This document shows positions 35,979-45,186 of a stretch of DNA of 64,000 nt, one piece after another. The stretch spans positions 1-64,000 of the forward strand of contig DOQG01000071.1 in the NCBI GenBank assembly GCA_003512525.1. The letters run 5' to 3'. The notes under the pieces were generated by a model. It searched no databases. It saw only the letters and a program-made list of their open reading frames with translations, and was not told the origin of the DNA. The stretch's first letter is position 1. The number at the start of each line of letters is the position of its first letter. Origin of the DNA: Oscillospiraceae bacterium (GTDB taxonomy: Bacteria > Bacillota > Clostridia > Oscillospirales > Ruminococcaceae). Made by a program: the position numbers and the translations under genes.

Positions 35979-36377
35979 TTATCTCTTTGAGAACTGGGGA
36001 GCGCGACGTGCAGCCTTTAAGCCGTACTTCTTTCTTTCCTTCATTCTGGGGTCACGAGTTAAGAAGCCTGCCTTCTTGAGTACGGGACGGAGCTCGTCAC
36101 TGTACTGAAGTAAAGCTCTTGAAAGACCGTGGCGGATAGCGCCTGCCTGACCTGTAACACCGCCGCCTGCAACTGTGCAAACGATATCGAACTTTTCAGT
36201 TGTGCCTGTCAGAGCGAGAGGCTGACGAACGATGAGCTTTAATGTTTCAAGACCGAAATAGTCATCGATGCCGCGACCGTTAATTGTTATAACACCGCTG
36301 CCGGGATAAACACGTACTCTGGCAACTGAGTGCTTTCTTCTACCTGTTCCGTAGTAATAAGGCTTTGATTCGTACAT
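35979..36377 (-). CDS. rpsI: 30S ribosomal protein S9
   Basis: S9 reaches the P-site tRNA with its C-terminal tail. The 132-residue protein shows [19 protein letters not shown] at the start, [19 protein letters not shown] in the middle and the tail [17 protein letters not shown] ending in Lys-Arg. It follows rplM by 12 bases on the minus strand. Its 3' end borders the integrase islet, and 3' ends of rpsI are known integration sites for some conjugative elements. Confidence 0.97.
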   Translation of the reverse strand: MYESKPYYYGTGRRKHSVARVRVYPGSGVITINGRGIDDYFGLETLKLIVRQPLALTGTTEKFDIVCTVAGGGVTGQAGAIRHGLSRALLQYSDELRPVLKKAGFLTRDPRMKERKKYGLKAARRAPQFSKR

Positions 36378-36389
36378 TTTTATCCCTCC

Positions 36390-36818
36390 TTAATATTTGA
36401 ATTCTTCGGGCTTCTGAGCGCCGTTCTTGTGCTCAGCGCCTGCATAAAGACGCATTCTTGTAGCGGCTTTTCTACCGAGTGTGTTGTTGGGGAGCATACC
36501 CTCGATAGCGAGCTGCATAGCCTTTTCGGGCTTTTCGCTCATGAGCTTGCTGTACTGTACTTCCTTAAGACCGCCGATGTAGCCGGTGTGCCATCTGTAG
36601 TACTTGTTCTCAAGCTTCTTGCCTGTTAAAACTGCCTTTGCGCAGTTAATTACGATTACATGATCGCCACAGTCACAGTGAGGTGCGTATGTGGGCTTGT
36701 GCTTACCGCGGAGAATGTGAGCGGCCTTTGCAGCAACACGACCGAGAGGCTTTCCTGCTGCGTCGAGAATATACCACTTACGTTCAACTGTTTCAGCTTT
36801 AGGCATAAATGTTGACAT
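36390..36818 (-). CDS. rplM: 50S ribosomal protein L13
   Basis: L13 is an early assembly protein of the 50S subunit. The 142-residue length is normal, and WYILDAAGKPLGRVAAKAA, the KLENKYYRWHTGYIGG stretch and GMLPNNTLGRKAATRMRLY are typical. It starts the rplM-rpsI operon, whose promoter lies at 36884-36912 with a short hairpin leader. Confidence 0.97.
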   Translation of the reverse strand: MSTFMPKAETVERKWYILDAAGKPLGRVAAKAAHILRGKHKPTYAPHCDCGDHVIVINCAKAVLTGKKLENKYYRWHTGYIGGLKEVQYSKLMSEKPEKAMQLAIEGMLPNNTLGRKAATRMRLYAGAEHKNGAQKPEEFKY

Positions 36819-36842
36819 TCTGATTCTTTCCTTTCAATTACT

Positions 36843-36860
36843 CTTGAGGTTTTACCTCGT
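36843..36860 (-). promoter_or_regulatory. hairpin in the rplM leader (possible L13 leader)
   Basis: GAGGT and ACCTC with an AAA loop form a small hairpin between the promoter and the rplM start. Firmicutes carry an L13-responsive leader at this place; the match was not tested. Confidence 0.4.
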
Positions 36861-36883
36861 TTGATTATTTTCACAACTTCTAT

Positions 36884-36912
36884 ATTATAGTCAAACACCG
36901 TCCGTTTGTCAA
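36884..36912 (-). promoter_or_regulatory. consensus promoter for rplM-rpsI
   Basis: Read on the minus strand it is TTGACA, 17 bases, TATAAT: a perfect sigma-A consensus. Confidence 0.93.
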
Positions 36913-37196
36913 ACAATTTTTGAGCTAAAATCTAAATATATATCTATATCTCTTTAAATCGCTTTAATTATCGCTGTTTCTCTCTATTTCTCGTCTGTGA
37001 TTTCACTTTGCTTTTGCGTGATGCAAATAAGCAGCGTTTTCGGCAGTTTTTATTCTTTTTCTTTTGCTTTTGCATTGTGGCTCTTTTACCGTTTCAATTT
37101 TGATTATCGGCAGAAAAGTTTGCTTTTATGCGTTTAATGATGCCTTAGTTATCTCTGTCCATTTTGATATTACGGCGTATTTTCTGTGTTCTTTTA
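36913..37196. other. AT-rich spacer without a visible gene
   Basis: This intergenic stretch between two divergent promoters is rich in T-tracts on the plus strand (CTTTTGCTTTTGC and similar). I see no credible frame, RNA gene or strong hairpin. Confidence 0.5.
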
Positions 37197-37225
37197 TTGC
37201 AGAAATTGCGCTTTTGTGCTATGCT
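37197..37225 (+). promoter_or_regulatory. weak promoter for the glycosylase gene
   Basis: TTGCAG, a 17-base spacer and TATGCT lie about 36 bases before the start at 37261. Confidence 0.45.
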
Positions 37226-37260
37226 TATGTTATCAAATTCATTATAAGGAGCGATGAGGA

Positions 37261-37755
37261 ATGACACAGTACCATAATATTCCGCCCGTATATGATAAAA
37301 ACAGCAAAATTCTGATATTAGGCTCTTTCCCGTCTGTGAAATCACGGGAAGCGCAGTTCTTCTACGGTCATCCGCAAAACCGTTTCTGGAAAGTGCTGTC
37401 CGCTGTTCTCGGCTGTGAATGTCCTGTCACCACAGAAGAGAAGAAGGCGATGCTGTTAAGTCATAACATAGCTGTGTGGGACGTTATAGGATCATGTGAA
37501 ATAACAGGCTCGTCAGATGCTTCAATACGCGCCGTAGTCCCTAACGATATAGCGGGACTTGTAGCTAAAACTTCAATCACACATATATTTACTAACGGTG
37601 CAACTTCATCTAATATGTACAAGCGCTATTGTTGCAACAGAGTCGGGATAGAAGCTGTCAGACTGCCGTCCACAAGCCCCGCGAATGCGTCGTACAGCCT
37701 TGAAAGGCTAACAGCGGAGTGGAGCGGTCAGCTTCTGTCCGTCCTGTCAGAATAA
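37261..37755 (+). CDS. DNA-deoxyinosine glycosylase (UDG superfamily, HDG type)
   Basis: This 164-residue protein matches the family 6 uracil-DNA glycosylase group, which removes hypoxanthine from DNA. The motif ILGSFPSVKSREAQFFYGHPQNRFWKVL is at residues 18-45 and VWDVIGSCEITGSSDASI at about 78-95; PSTSPANASYSLERL is the second active-site loop. AAGGAG lies a few bases before the ATG. The last 28 bases overlap the end of the convergent DUF2508 gene. Confidence 0.88.
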   Translation: MTQYHNIPPVYDKNSKILILGSFPSVKSREAQFFYGHPQNRFWKVLSAVLGCECPVTTEEKKAMLLSHNIAVWDVIGSCEITGSSDASIRAVVPNDIAGLVAKTSITHIFTNGATSSNMYKRYCCNRVGIEAVRLPSTSPANASYSLERLTAEWSGQLLSVLSE

Positions 37756-37985
37756 TTTATTGTAATGTTGCGTTGTTTCGCGTTTCTTATAAGGTGGTCT
37801 ATCCTTATAAGAATAGCTTTTTCTTCATACACAACAGCCTCGATCTTTTCAGGCTCTGTTTCTATATCGAAAAGCTGTCTTGTCTTTTCAAGACGGCTTT
37901 GCAGATAATCAAGACGCGAGCGCATTTCCTCCGCTTCGCTGAAATTATGATCTTTGTTTTTCTTTTTGAATATCAGTCCGCACAT
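37728..37985 (-). CDS. DUF2508 (YaaL-like) family protein
   Basis: This 85-residue, strongly charged helical protein shows the DUF2508 pattern: a first helix EMRSRLDYLQSRLEKTRQLF, a turn with TEPEKIEAVVYEEKA, and IRIDHLIRNAKQ at the end. The function of the family is unknown; in Bacillus yaaL lies next to recR. It sits 54 bases after pepV on the minus strand, and a long hairpin between them covers its ribosome binding site. Its 3' end overlaps the convergent glycosylase gene by 28 bases. Confidence 0.7.
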   Translation of the reverse strand: MCGLIFKKKNKDHNFSEAEEMRSRLDYLQSRLEKTRQLFDIETEPEKIEAVVYEEKAILIRIDHLIRNAKQRNITINYSDRTDRS

Positions 37986-37988
37986 AAT

Positions 37989-38035
37989 ACGCCCGCCCTT
38001 TCATAGTTTGTACATTCTATGAAGAGGACGGGCGT
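37989..38035 (-). promoter_or_regulatory. hairpin covering the DUF2508 ribosome binding site
   Basis: On the minus strand ACGCCCG pairs with CGGGCGT, extended inward by TCCTCTTCATAG-like and CTATGAAAGGG-like arms. The AAAGG before the DUF2508 ATG lies in the downstream arm. No T-run follows, so it looks like a translational control or RNA processing element rather than a terminator. Confidence 0.65.
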
Positions 38036-38039
38036 AAAA

Positions 38040-39419
38040 TTACTTGCAGAGTTTTTCTATGGCGTTTGCAAACATAGCCGTATTGTCTATAAGTTCGCTT
38101 ACAGGTACAAATTCATCAGCACCGTGTATGTTGTAATCGGTGTCGGGGTGTTCAACACCGAACGCAACACCACCCTCGATCCCATGGACGTATGTTCCGC
38201 CGCCGATAGCTATACATTCGCCTTTTTTGCCTGTCTGTTCCTCGTATACGCTGAGAAGCGTCTTTACAAGGAAGCTGTCCGGGGAAGCATAATGCGCGTC
38301 TGTTCCCATAAAGTCTGCGATGCTCATATCTGTATCTGAAAGCGCCGACGTGACTTTTTCTTTCAATTGTACGGCAGTCATGCTTATCGGAAATCTTGTA
38401 TCGGTGCTGAAAGTCAGCTTACCGTTTTCGGCGTTGATAAGACTTAAAACGCAAGTCAGCGCACCTGACTTGTCGCTGCACGAAATGCCGAGTGAGCTGC
38501 CGTCGGTTTCACCGTAAGGGTAGAGCCTGAGAATATCCGACAGCAGTCTTTTGGTATTGTTGTTCAAATCAAGCGATACCAGCATTTCAAGCATGGCTGT
38601 TATAGCGTTTCTGCCTTTCTCGGGAGTTGATGCGTGTGCGGATTTTCCTTTGCAGATAATTTTTATGTTATCGCCGCAAGGCTCAATATTATAAGCACAT
38701 CCGTTCTTACCGCCGATTGTATATGAACAAATTTCATCTTTGTGCTTACCGCACACGACGGCACAGCATTCGGCAGGGACAGCGTTTATTACCTGTCCGC
38801 CGCAGATCGAGACAATATCGCTATTATCAAAATCGGCGCTGTATTTTATCCGCGCCATACCTTTTTCACAGTTGATGAGCGGATATGACGCGTCAGGAGT
38901 GAAAACCATCGGCGGCATTTTATCTTTTTTCAGATAATGCTCTATATCTGCCGAGCCGTTTTCTTCATTCGTTCCGAATATCAGTCTTACGCCCTTTGAG
39001 AGCTTTGCTCCAAGCTGTTTTACGCTGTACAGCGCATAGAGTGCCGATACGGCGGGACCTTTATCGTCCGTTACGCCTCTGCCGTAGAGAATGCCATCCT
39101 TTTCGGTGCAGGCGAAAGGCTCATATGTCCAGCCCTTGCCCTCGGGTACAACATCCAGGTGACAAAGAATTGCAAGCCCAGGAGTGCTCACGCCGTCCGG
39201 CAGATAGTCTGCCGTGCCGTAATAATTATCGACGTTATTTACCGCAAAGCCGAGCGCTTTTGCCGCGGCAAGCATTGTTTCGAGTGCTTTTGCGGGAGCT
39301 TCTCCGAAAGGATAACCGGGCTTTGCTTCTTCTATAACGCTGGGAATTGCAACGAGCTTCGCCAGAAGGTCACAGATGTCATCTTTTCTGTCCGATGCGT
39401 ATTTTTTGTATCTATCCAT
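38040..39419 (-). CDS. pepV: M20 family dipeptidase PepV
   Basis: PepV is a zinc dipeptidase that cleaves dipeptides with broad specificity in the cytoplasm. From ATG 39419 (GGAAG upstream) it has 459 residues; a longer frame extends upstream through AT-rich promoter sequence and is not credible. Metal and catalytic motifs are visible: LAILCHLDVVPEG with His-x-Asp, GRGVTDDKGP, and FGTNEENGSADIEHYL with the Glu pair. Near the end GGGTYVHGIEGGVAFG supplies the last His. The promoter is divergent from the 39553 gene. Confidence 0.93.
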   Translation of the reverse strand: MDRYKKYASDRKDDICDLLAKLVAIPSVIEEAKPGYPFGEAPAKALETMLAAAKALGFAVNNVDNYYGTADYLPDGVSTPGLAILCHLDVVPEGKGWTYEPFACTEKDGILYGRGVTDDKGPAVSALYALYSVKQLGAKLSKGVRLIFGTNEENGSADIEHYLKKDKMPPMVFTPDASYPLINCEKGMARIKYSADFDNSDIVSICGGQVINAVPAECCAVVCGKHKDEICSYTIGGKNGCAYNIEPCGDNIKIICKGKSAHASTPEKGRNAITAMLEMLVSLDLNNNTKRLLSDILRLYPYGETDGSSLGISCSDKSGALTCVLSLINAENGKLTFSTDTRFPISMTAVQLKEKVTSALSDTDMSIADFMGTDAHYASPDSFLVKTLLSVYEEQTGKKGECIAIGGGTYVHGIEGGVAFGVEHPDTDYNIHGADEFVPVSELIDNTAMFANAIEKLCK

Positions 39420-39449
39420 ATTTGTTACTTCCTTTGCTGTTATGCTATT

Positions 39450-39478
39450 ATTATACTCGAAAAACCCGTTAACGTCAA
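39450..39478 (-). promoter_or_regulatory. promoter for pepV
   Basis: On the minus strand TTGACG, 17 bases and TATAAT lie about 30 bases before the pepV start. Confidence 0.85.
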
Positions 39479-39486
39479 CGAAGTTA

Positions 39487-39515
39487 TTGACATTTTTTGT
39501 GTGATATGGTATACT
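39487..39515 (+). promoter_or_regulatory. promoter for the CapA-like operon
   Basis: TTGACA, 17 bases and TATACT, placed about 37 bases before ATG 39553 and back to back with the pepV promoter. Confidence 0.85.
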
Positions 39516-39552
39516 TATTTTTATATAATTGTTTATCAGGGAGGAAAAGCCG

Positions 39553-41331
39553 ATGAGTGCATCTGCCCCTACAAGTTCAAAAATCAAGTTATTCAGAGCT
39601 AAGAAGAAAATGTTGAAAAGCTTTATTCTCAGAGATCCTTATCTTGACAGTTCGCTGGGTAATTATAAGCGCGGTTCGCTTTTCCGCAATGATGTAGTTT
39701 TTGTATCGGTCACTGATGGCAGTTTTTCGGCAAGGGTATTCTGTGCTTGCGGTGACGGGTTCGCTTCGGCGTTTGATACCGCTATGAAGAAAACGGAGAG
39801 CTTTGTTGCGGAAAACAATTTTGATCCGTTATGGTTAAAGGTTGATTACATAAACAGCAGTGATATAATAAGCCGCACTGAGTTTACCGAAAAAATACGC
39901 GGTGCAAGAGAATTTTTCTTCAAGAAGGGTGTAAGCTTTGATGTCGGTTTTGAAACTGCTTTGCTTGAGGCACAGCTTAACTGTTGCGGGCTTATAGACT
40001 ATAAGCTCGGAGTACTCAATGACGAAAAGATAAAACAGTATCTGGCGGAATGCGGCACCGTGCTTACTTCGATCCCCGATATGCTGGTCGAATTTACAAC
40101 AGTCGGATATATCTGTGATGAGAATAAAAAAATGTACAAGCTCTATCCCGATGAAGAAAATTACGGCAGGAGAATTATCGGTGAGCTTACAAAGGACGAT
40201 ATAAAGCAAGTAATAGAAACCTCATCTGTTTATCTTGCAAACGCTGTCAAAGATAACGGACAATTTGACTACGGTGTAAATCCCGTGAACGATTTTCATT
40301 TCGTTACATATAACATACTGCGTCATTCCGGTACTATCTGGAGTCTTATCATGCAATATGACATTACAAAGGACGAAAAGCTGATTTCAAAGATCGAAAG
40401 TACCATAAATTTTCTTATGCAGAGTATAGAGTATTCCGATGATGACCACGCTTATCTTGTTGAGCGTAAGGCAGATGAGATAAAGCTTGGCGGAAATGCG
40501 ATAGCAATAGTAACGTTATCTACCTATGCGAGCGTATTCGGCAGTAACAAGTATGACAAGCTGATAACTGCTCTTGCAAATTCCATACTTGATATGCAGG
40601 AAGCGAACGGCAGCTATTATCATGTATTATCATTCCCCGGATTTGAACGTAAAGAACGTGACAGGATAGTGTATTATGACGGTGAGGCTACATTTGCGCT
40701 TGCCAGAGCCTACAGTGTGACAAACGACAGGCGTTATCTTGATGCCGCTGAGAAAGCTCTTGATTACTTTATAGAAAACGATTATACTCGTTTCTGCGAT
40801 CATTGGATAGCATACGCGGTAAACGAAGTCACGATTTATGATCCGAAAGAGCGCTATCTCAACTTTGGACTTAAAAACGCAAACGATAATCTCGGGAAGA
40901 TTTTTAATCAGGATACAACATTCCATACGTTCCTTGAACTTCTTATGGCGGCATTCAGTCTTTATGAGCGCATAAAGGAAAAGAAAATATATGCTTCATA
41001 TATGCAGAAGTTCAACTTTGAGGCTTTCATACGAACCATTTACAGACGTGCTCACTATATGCTCGGCGGTTATCTGTATCCCGAAACCGCAATGTATATG
41101 AAAGTGCCGTTATCGGTCGCTTATACATTCTGTGTGCGTCACGACAGCTACAGAATAAGAATAGACGATGTTCAGCATTATATCGGAGGTTATTATAATT
41201 TCTACAACAATTTTGACAAACTTGATGAATATTACAAGGATATCATCGACAAACCGAAAACAGCACAAATCGATACGAATGCGGACAGCGAACGAGCATC
41301 GTTTGTAAACTGGATACTCAGCAATATATAA
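39553..41331 (+). CDS. six-hairpin glycosidase-like protein of unknown function
   Basis: The protein has 592 residues and no signal peptide. Residues 1-200 form a mixed region without a family I can name; from about 210 an all-helical repeat pattern of the (alpha/alpha)6 barrel type begins (NILRHSGTIWSLI, GGNAIAIVTLSTYASV, YYDGEATFALARAY, ADEKALDYFIEND-like helices). Such domains occur in glycosidases, epimerases and proteins tied to CapA-type polymer genes. GGGAGG lies before ATG 39553; an upstream TTG frame start is not credible. It is cotranscribed with the FN3/CapA-like gene 20 bases downstream, so the two probably act together on a cell-associated polymer. The substrate is unknown. Confidence 0.7.
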   Translation: MSASAPTSSKIKLFRAKKKMLKSFILRDPYLDSSLGNYKRGSLFRNDVVFVSVTDGSFSARVFCACGDGFASAFDTAMKKTESFVAENNFDPLWLKVDYINSSDIISRTEFTEKIRGAREFFFKKGVSFDVGFETALLEAQLNCCGLIDYKLGVLNDEKIKQYLAECGTVLTSIPDMLVEFTTVGYICDENKKMYKLYPDEENYGRRIIGELTKDDIKQVIETSSVYLANAVKDNGQFDYGVNPVNDFHFVTYNILRHSGTIWSLIMQYDITKDEKLISKIESTINFLMQSIEYSDDDHAYLVERKADEIKLGGNAIAIVTLSTYASVFGSNKYDKLITALANSILDMQEANGSYYHVLSFPGFERKERDRIVYYDGEATFALARAYSVTNDRRYLDAAEKALDYFIENDYTRFCDHWIAYAVNEVTIYDPKERYLNFGLKNANDNLGKIFNQDTTFHTFLELLMAAFSLYERIKEKKIYASYMQKFNFEAFIRTIYRRAHYMLGGYLYPETAMYMKVPLSVAYTFCVRHDSYRIRIDDVQHYIGGYYNFYNNFDKLDEYYKDIIDKPKTAQIDTNADSERASFVNWILSNI

Positions 41332-41351
41332 CTCTGTGAGAGGTAAAGCTT

Positions 41352-44300
41352 ATGAATTTTAAGCAGTTGCGTGAACAGCAGCCGCAATTTTCTGTTACCG
41401 TAAAGACGGGCGAGGGAGTTGTAGAGCTGATATGGGACAATATAAAATATGCGGATGGATATCGCGTGTTTTCATCACCGCTTGGGAAAAATCACTTTAC
41501 CGGTGTGATGAATGTAAAGGATTCAAGAGCGGTGATAAAGAAACGCACAAACGGTCTGCCGCTTAAGTATAAGGTCAAGGCGTACAGAATTGCGGACGGA
41601 CCGGATAATTTTTTCGGAGAGTCGGAGATAGTTGCGGCGTGTCCTCTTGAAACGCCCCGAAAGCTGACGGCGATTATAGGCGCAGACGGTGTATGCACTT
41701 TGTCTTGGCGTTATAATTCACAGTGCGATGGCTATAAGATATATGCCGACGCAAACGAAAGCGGAAAGTATACATTTGTTTGTTATAGCAAAAATACGTC
41801 CTGCAAACTCGAAAACTATACAAAGAGCGGTAAGGTTTCGTTTACGGTACGCAGTTTTGTGATGGTTGAGCATGAGGAAAAACTCAGCGTTTCCTGTGCA
41901 CCTGCTGTGGCTGTCATTCCGAAAGCAAAGGGCGCAAAAGCACCTCAGCCTGTCCACTCGGGCGTAAAAAAAAGTGCGGGTGTTTACAAAAACAGGCGCT
42001 TTTCGGGCAGTGACGGAAGGCTATGTAACGACCATCATAAATGCACGATAATGATCGGCGGAGATATAACGGTTGCGGCGCAGATGCAGAAGAATGCAGC
42101 ATTGGGTATGCCTGTCTTTGATGAGGCTTTTTCATCACTGGGCGGAATATTCGGTTCGTTTGATTTTTCGGTCGCCACGCTTGATACAGATCTTAACGAT
42201 AAAAAAGCATACGCATTTGAAGACAGCAGGAGTATAAATTGCCCGTCTTCTGTTGCCGATGCTGTGTGCAAAAGCGGGATCGATGCGCTTGCAGTCAATG
42301 CAGGACTTCTTCAGCGTGCACCTCAGTCGCTTGAAAAGTATCCGTTGACGGTTATAAGCGAAAGTGACTGTATGCTAGGCGGAGTTAAGTATTCCGTTGT
42401 TGATATCAATAATATCAGTGTCGGTTTTGTTTCGGCTACTGTAAATAAGGATATATCCCAGTATGTATCAAAGCTCAGGAAAAGCGGAGCGGAATACATA
42501 TTTCTTTTTTGCTCGTGGAATGAACGGCATACACCTGTTGTAAAACCCAAATGGCGCAATGCGGCAAAAAAAGCGGCAGAAAGCGGTGTTGATTTTATTG
42601 TCGGAAACGGACTGAATGCAATTGCGGAGTATGATGTTATAGAATGCACCGATGGCAGAAAAGTTCCTGTTGCGTATTCTCTAGGCTCGCTTATACCTGC
42701 TGATTATGCAACAAGATTTGAAACAATAGGCGCTTTGCTTTGCGTCAGGCTGAAGAGAGATGTTGCAAGCGGCGGCGTTTTTACCGACTTTGTCGGATAT
42801 ATCCCATATGCATTCAAGGACTATGGAGCAGAGCATCGCGCAGTGCTTTTGACAGACGATAATGTGCACTATTTTGGGTTGTCCGAATATGATTCGTTCA
42901 GAAAGCAGATAGTAAATGCCCTCGGCGGTAAGATAGATCTTGCGCGTTATGCGGTGAAGACCGAGCAGCAGTCATTCGCACTTTTGGGCTCTGCACTTAT
43001 ATCGGAGCTTTTCAAGGGTGACGAAGATGTTGAAACCGACCGTTCCCATCTGTTCATATCACAGCTTACTATGTATGGAACGCATTGTGACGTTGATGAA
43101 AAATACTTCCGTGACGGTGTAGTACCGCTGTATTACAACCTTTCAAAAGGATATGACGAGTATCTTTCGGATAACAGGTCGGACTGCATAATAATGGATC
43201 TTTATTATGCGGCGGCAACACCTGTATATCAGCTTGACGGAGTGCTTTACTCGGGAGGCAAGGCATTTATCCGGTCACGCTTTTATGAGGAAAACAAAAA
43301 GAAGCTCAAAAAGCTTGATATAAAAGATGAAGCCGTATGGAAACCGCTTCTGGATAAGTTTATTGACAGTATAACCGCTGTTTATTCTTCAGACAAGATA
43401 ATACTTGTCAGGGTGTCAGATCCTAAGCTTTACTATGTAAACGGCAGATATATACGTTCTTCCGACCGTTCATGCAACTTCAAGCTGCTGCTTGATATGG
43501 AGAACTATCTGATACGCCGTGTATCGCCTAAGATAATTGACATATCCCGTTATTATCCCGGAGTTATCAATAAGCGTGGCAGAAGCTATGCCGTGTGCCG
43601 CGACGAGTTGTTCCGCAACAATATTTCACTTGTTGCAAAAAAAATCGGTTCGGGCGAAAAGGGCAGTTACATAAACGCATTGTCATATGACTGTGAAATA
43701 TGGCTTACGGAAATAGCAGAAAATATCGATGCTATAAAATCAAGCGGCTGTGATAAATTTTTCTTTGCGCATAATAATGCTGTCGATTATTTCATAAGTC
43801 GCCTGAGCAGTGATTTTATCTGTGCGGAATTTAACGATATACTCAGACTCAAGGAAAGCAATTTTATAACGTTTGAAGAGATAAGATTGCGATATGACTT
43901 TGGAAAAAACGTTACGCTTAAAAAAGTGTTTGAAGCAGTGTGCGCCATACGCAAAGGAAAAGTCGCTGACCCTGATATCGGTGAAGTTATAAGGCTCGGT
44001 CTTTATGCAAAAGACGATCTGGCGGATATGTTGGCGGCGTTTTTCCGTAAAAAAGGCATCATACCGGATTGCGTGCTTGATAAGTGCAGCATAGAGTTCT
44101 ATCTCAAATGTGCAAGATTGTGGCTGACCGGTGCAGACAAGAGTGCTGTGGAGCAGCTTGTATCCGAATATTACAAAAAGAACAGACCGTTTGCGTTTGA
44201 TACGTTTGGCAGAACGGATAGCAAAACTTTACTTTCGCTGTGCGATAAAGCTGTTGTAAATAACTGTATCTGCGGCTTTTCCCCGCTTACGGTATGTGAA

Positions 44301-45029
44301 CAGAAAGCCGATGTAGATCTCAGCTTTGTTGACAGTACATCTGATGTGTTCAGAGAACTTACACGTTCATATTTCCCGGACAAGAATTCAGATTGGCTGA
44401 TCGTTGATTTTTCCGATGCGGAAAAAGAACTTTACAGTCACAATAATACATATATTGCGGCGATTGACGGCTTATATGATACAATGGTGTACAGAGCGTT
44501 TATGATCGATGACGAGAGTTTCGCTCCGTATGCCGACGATTTTGACAAGGAATATATTAAAAATGCCGTAAAAGGCTTTGGTAAAGCGGTAACCGAAAGA
44601 TATGGCAGCAAGATTATCCTTAGAAAGACGCGCCTTTCGCTTAACCGTCTTGATATGACGGGACGAATAAGACCGTTTGAGGATACAGAGTATATTGAAG
44701 AAAAGAACCGTCTTACTGCGTATTGCGAAGAGTTATTCATAAAGTATACCGACTGCTTTGTGATTGATTATGAAAGCAGCTATATGCCTGTTTGCGGCGA
44801 TAAAAATGCCGATGTAGCTGAGCGTATGCTTGAGAGCGATTTTTATAAAGAAGCATCAAAGGCTGTTGACAAAATACTTTCCGGTGATAGCGAAAAGAAG
44901 CTTTGCAATGTCGATATTGTCGGTTATATTGAGCGCTGTGAGAGGATAAAGGCGGATAATCCCGATATGAGCGCCGAGCTTTCCCGGGAAATATTCGGCG
45001 GTGCGGCTAAGCTGTTTATGACAGAGTGA
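41352..45029 (+). CDS. large FN3/CapA-like protein, probably catalytically degenerate
   Basis: This 1225-residue protein has no signal peptide. Two fibronectin-III-like domains cover about residues 10-95 and 100-185 (VELIWDNIKYADGYRVF and CTLSWRYNSQCDGYKIY). A CapA/PgsA-like metallophosphatase-fold domain follows at about 228-460, opening with CTIMIGGDITVAAQ. In active family members an Asn-Asn-His loop and a HWG motif bind metal; here the matching places read ALAVNAGLL and FCSWNERH, so the active site seems lost. Residues 530-1225 contain two or more repeats of a DUF6270-like region (IILVRVSDPKLYYVNGRYI, LSLNRLDMTGRI). Function is unknown; the partner upstream is a glycosidase-like protein. 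Confidence 0.7.
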   Translation: MNFKQLREQQPQFSVTVKTGEGVVELIWDNIKYADGYRVFSSPLGKNHFTGVMNVKDSRAVIKKRTNGLPLKYKVKAYRIADGPDNFFGESEIVAACPLETPRKLTAIIGADGVCTLSWRYNSQCDGYKIYADANESGKYTFVCYSKNTSCKLENYTKSGKVSFTVRSFVMVEHEEKLSVSCAPAVAVIPKAKGAKAPQPVHSGVKKSAGVYKNRRFSGSDGRLCNDHHKCTIMIGGDITVAAQMQKNAALGMPVFDEAFSSLGGIFGSFDFSVATLDTDLNDKKAYAFEDSRSINCPSSVADAVCKSGIDALAVNAGLLQRAPQSLEKYPLTVISESDCMLGGVKYSVVDINNISVGFVSATVNKDISQYVSKLRKSGAEYIFLFCSWNERHTPVVKPKWRNAAKKAAESGVDFIVGNGLNAIAEYDVIECTDGRKVPVAYSLGSLIPADYATRFETIGALLCVRLKRDVASGGVFTDFVGYIPYAFKDYGAEHRAVLLTDDNVHYFGLSEYDSFRKQIVNALGGKIDLARYAVKTEQQSFALLGSALISELFKGDEDVETDRSHLFISQLTMYGTHCDVDEKYFRDGVVPLYYNLSKGYDEYLSDNRSDCIIMDLYYAAATPVYQLDGVLYSGGKAFIRSRFYEENKKKLKKLDIKDEAVWKPLLDKFIDSITAVYSSDKIILVRVSDPKLYYVNGRYIRSSDRSCNFKLLLDMENYLIRRVSPKIIDISRYYPGVINKRGRSYAVCRDELFRNNISLVAKKIGSGEKGSYINALSYDCEIWLTEIAENIDAIKSSGCDKFFFAHNNAVDYFISRLSSDFICAEFNDILRLKESNFITFEEIRLRYDFGKNVTLKKVFEAVCAIRKGKVADPDIGEVIRLGLYAKDDLADMLAAFFRKKGIIPDCVLDKCSIEFYLKCARLWLTGADKSAVEQLVSEYYKKNRPFAFDTFGRTDSKTLLSLCDKAVVNNCICGFSPLTVCEQKADVDLSFVDSTSDVFRELTRSYFPDKNSDWLIVDFSDAEKELYSHNNTYIAAIDGLYDTMVYRAFMIDDESFAPYADDFDKEYIKNAVKGFGKAVTERYGSKIILRKTRLSLNRLDMTGRIRPFEDTEYIEEKNRLTAYCEELFIKYTDCFVIDYESSYMPVCGDKNADVAERMLESDFYKEASKAVDKILSGDSEKKLCNVDIVGYIERCERIKADNPDMSAELSREIFGGAAKLFMTE

Positions 45030-45042
45030 AAATTATATACTA

Positions 45043-45072
45043 AATGCCCCCAAGCTTTATGTTGGGGGCATT
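45043..45072. terminator. terminator between the CapA-like gene and pfkA
   Basis: AATGCCCCC and GGGGGCATT form a perfect 9-bp stem with a 12-base loop between two convergent genes. T-runs are short on both sides. Confidence 0.75.
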
Positions 45073-45186
45073 TCTGCAATATGATTAAATCTGTTAAGCG
45101 ATTATACAGAACTATGTTATCGCTTGATTTTGCTGTGTCGCAATCCTGACGATAACTGACACCATAAATAAGTGAAGGCGTTGCTT

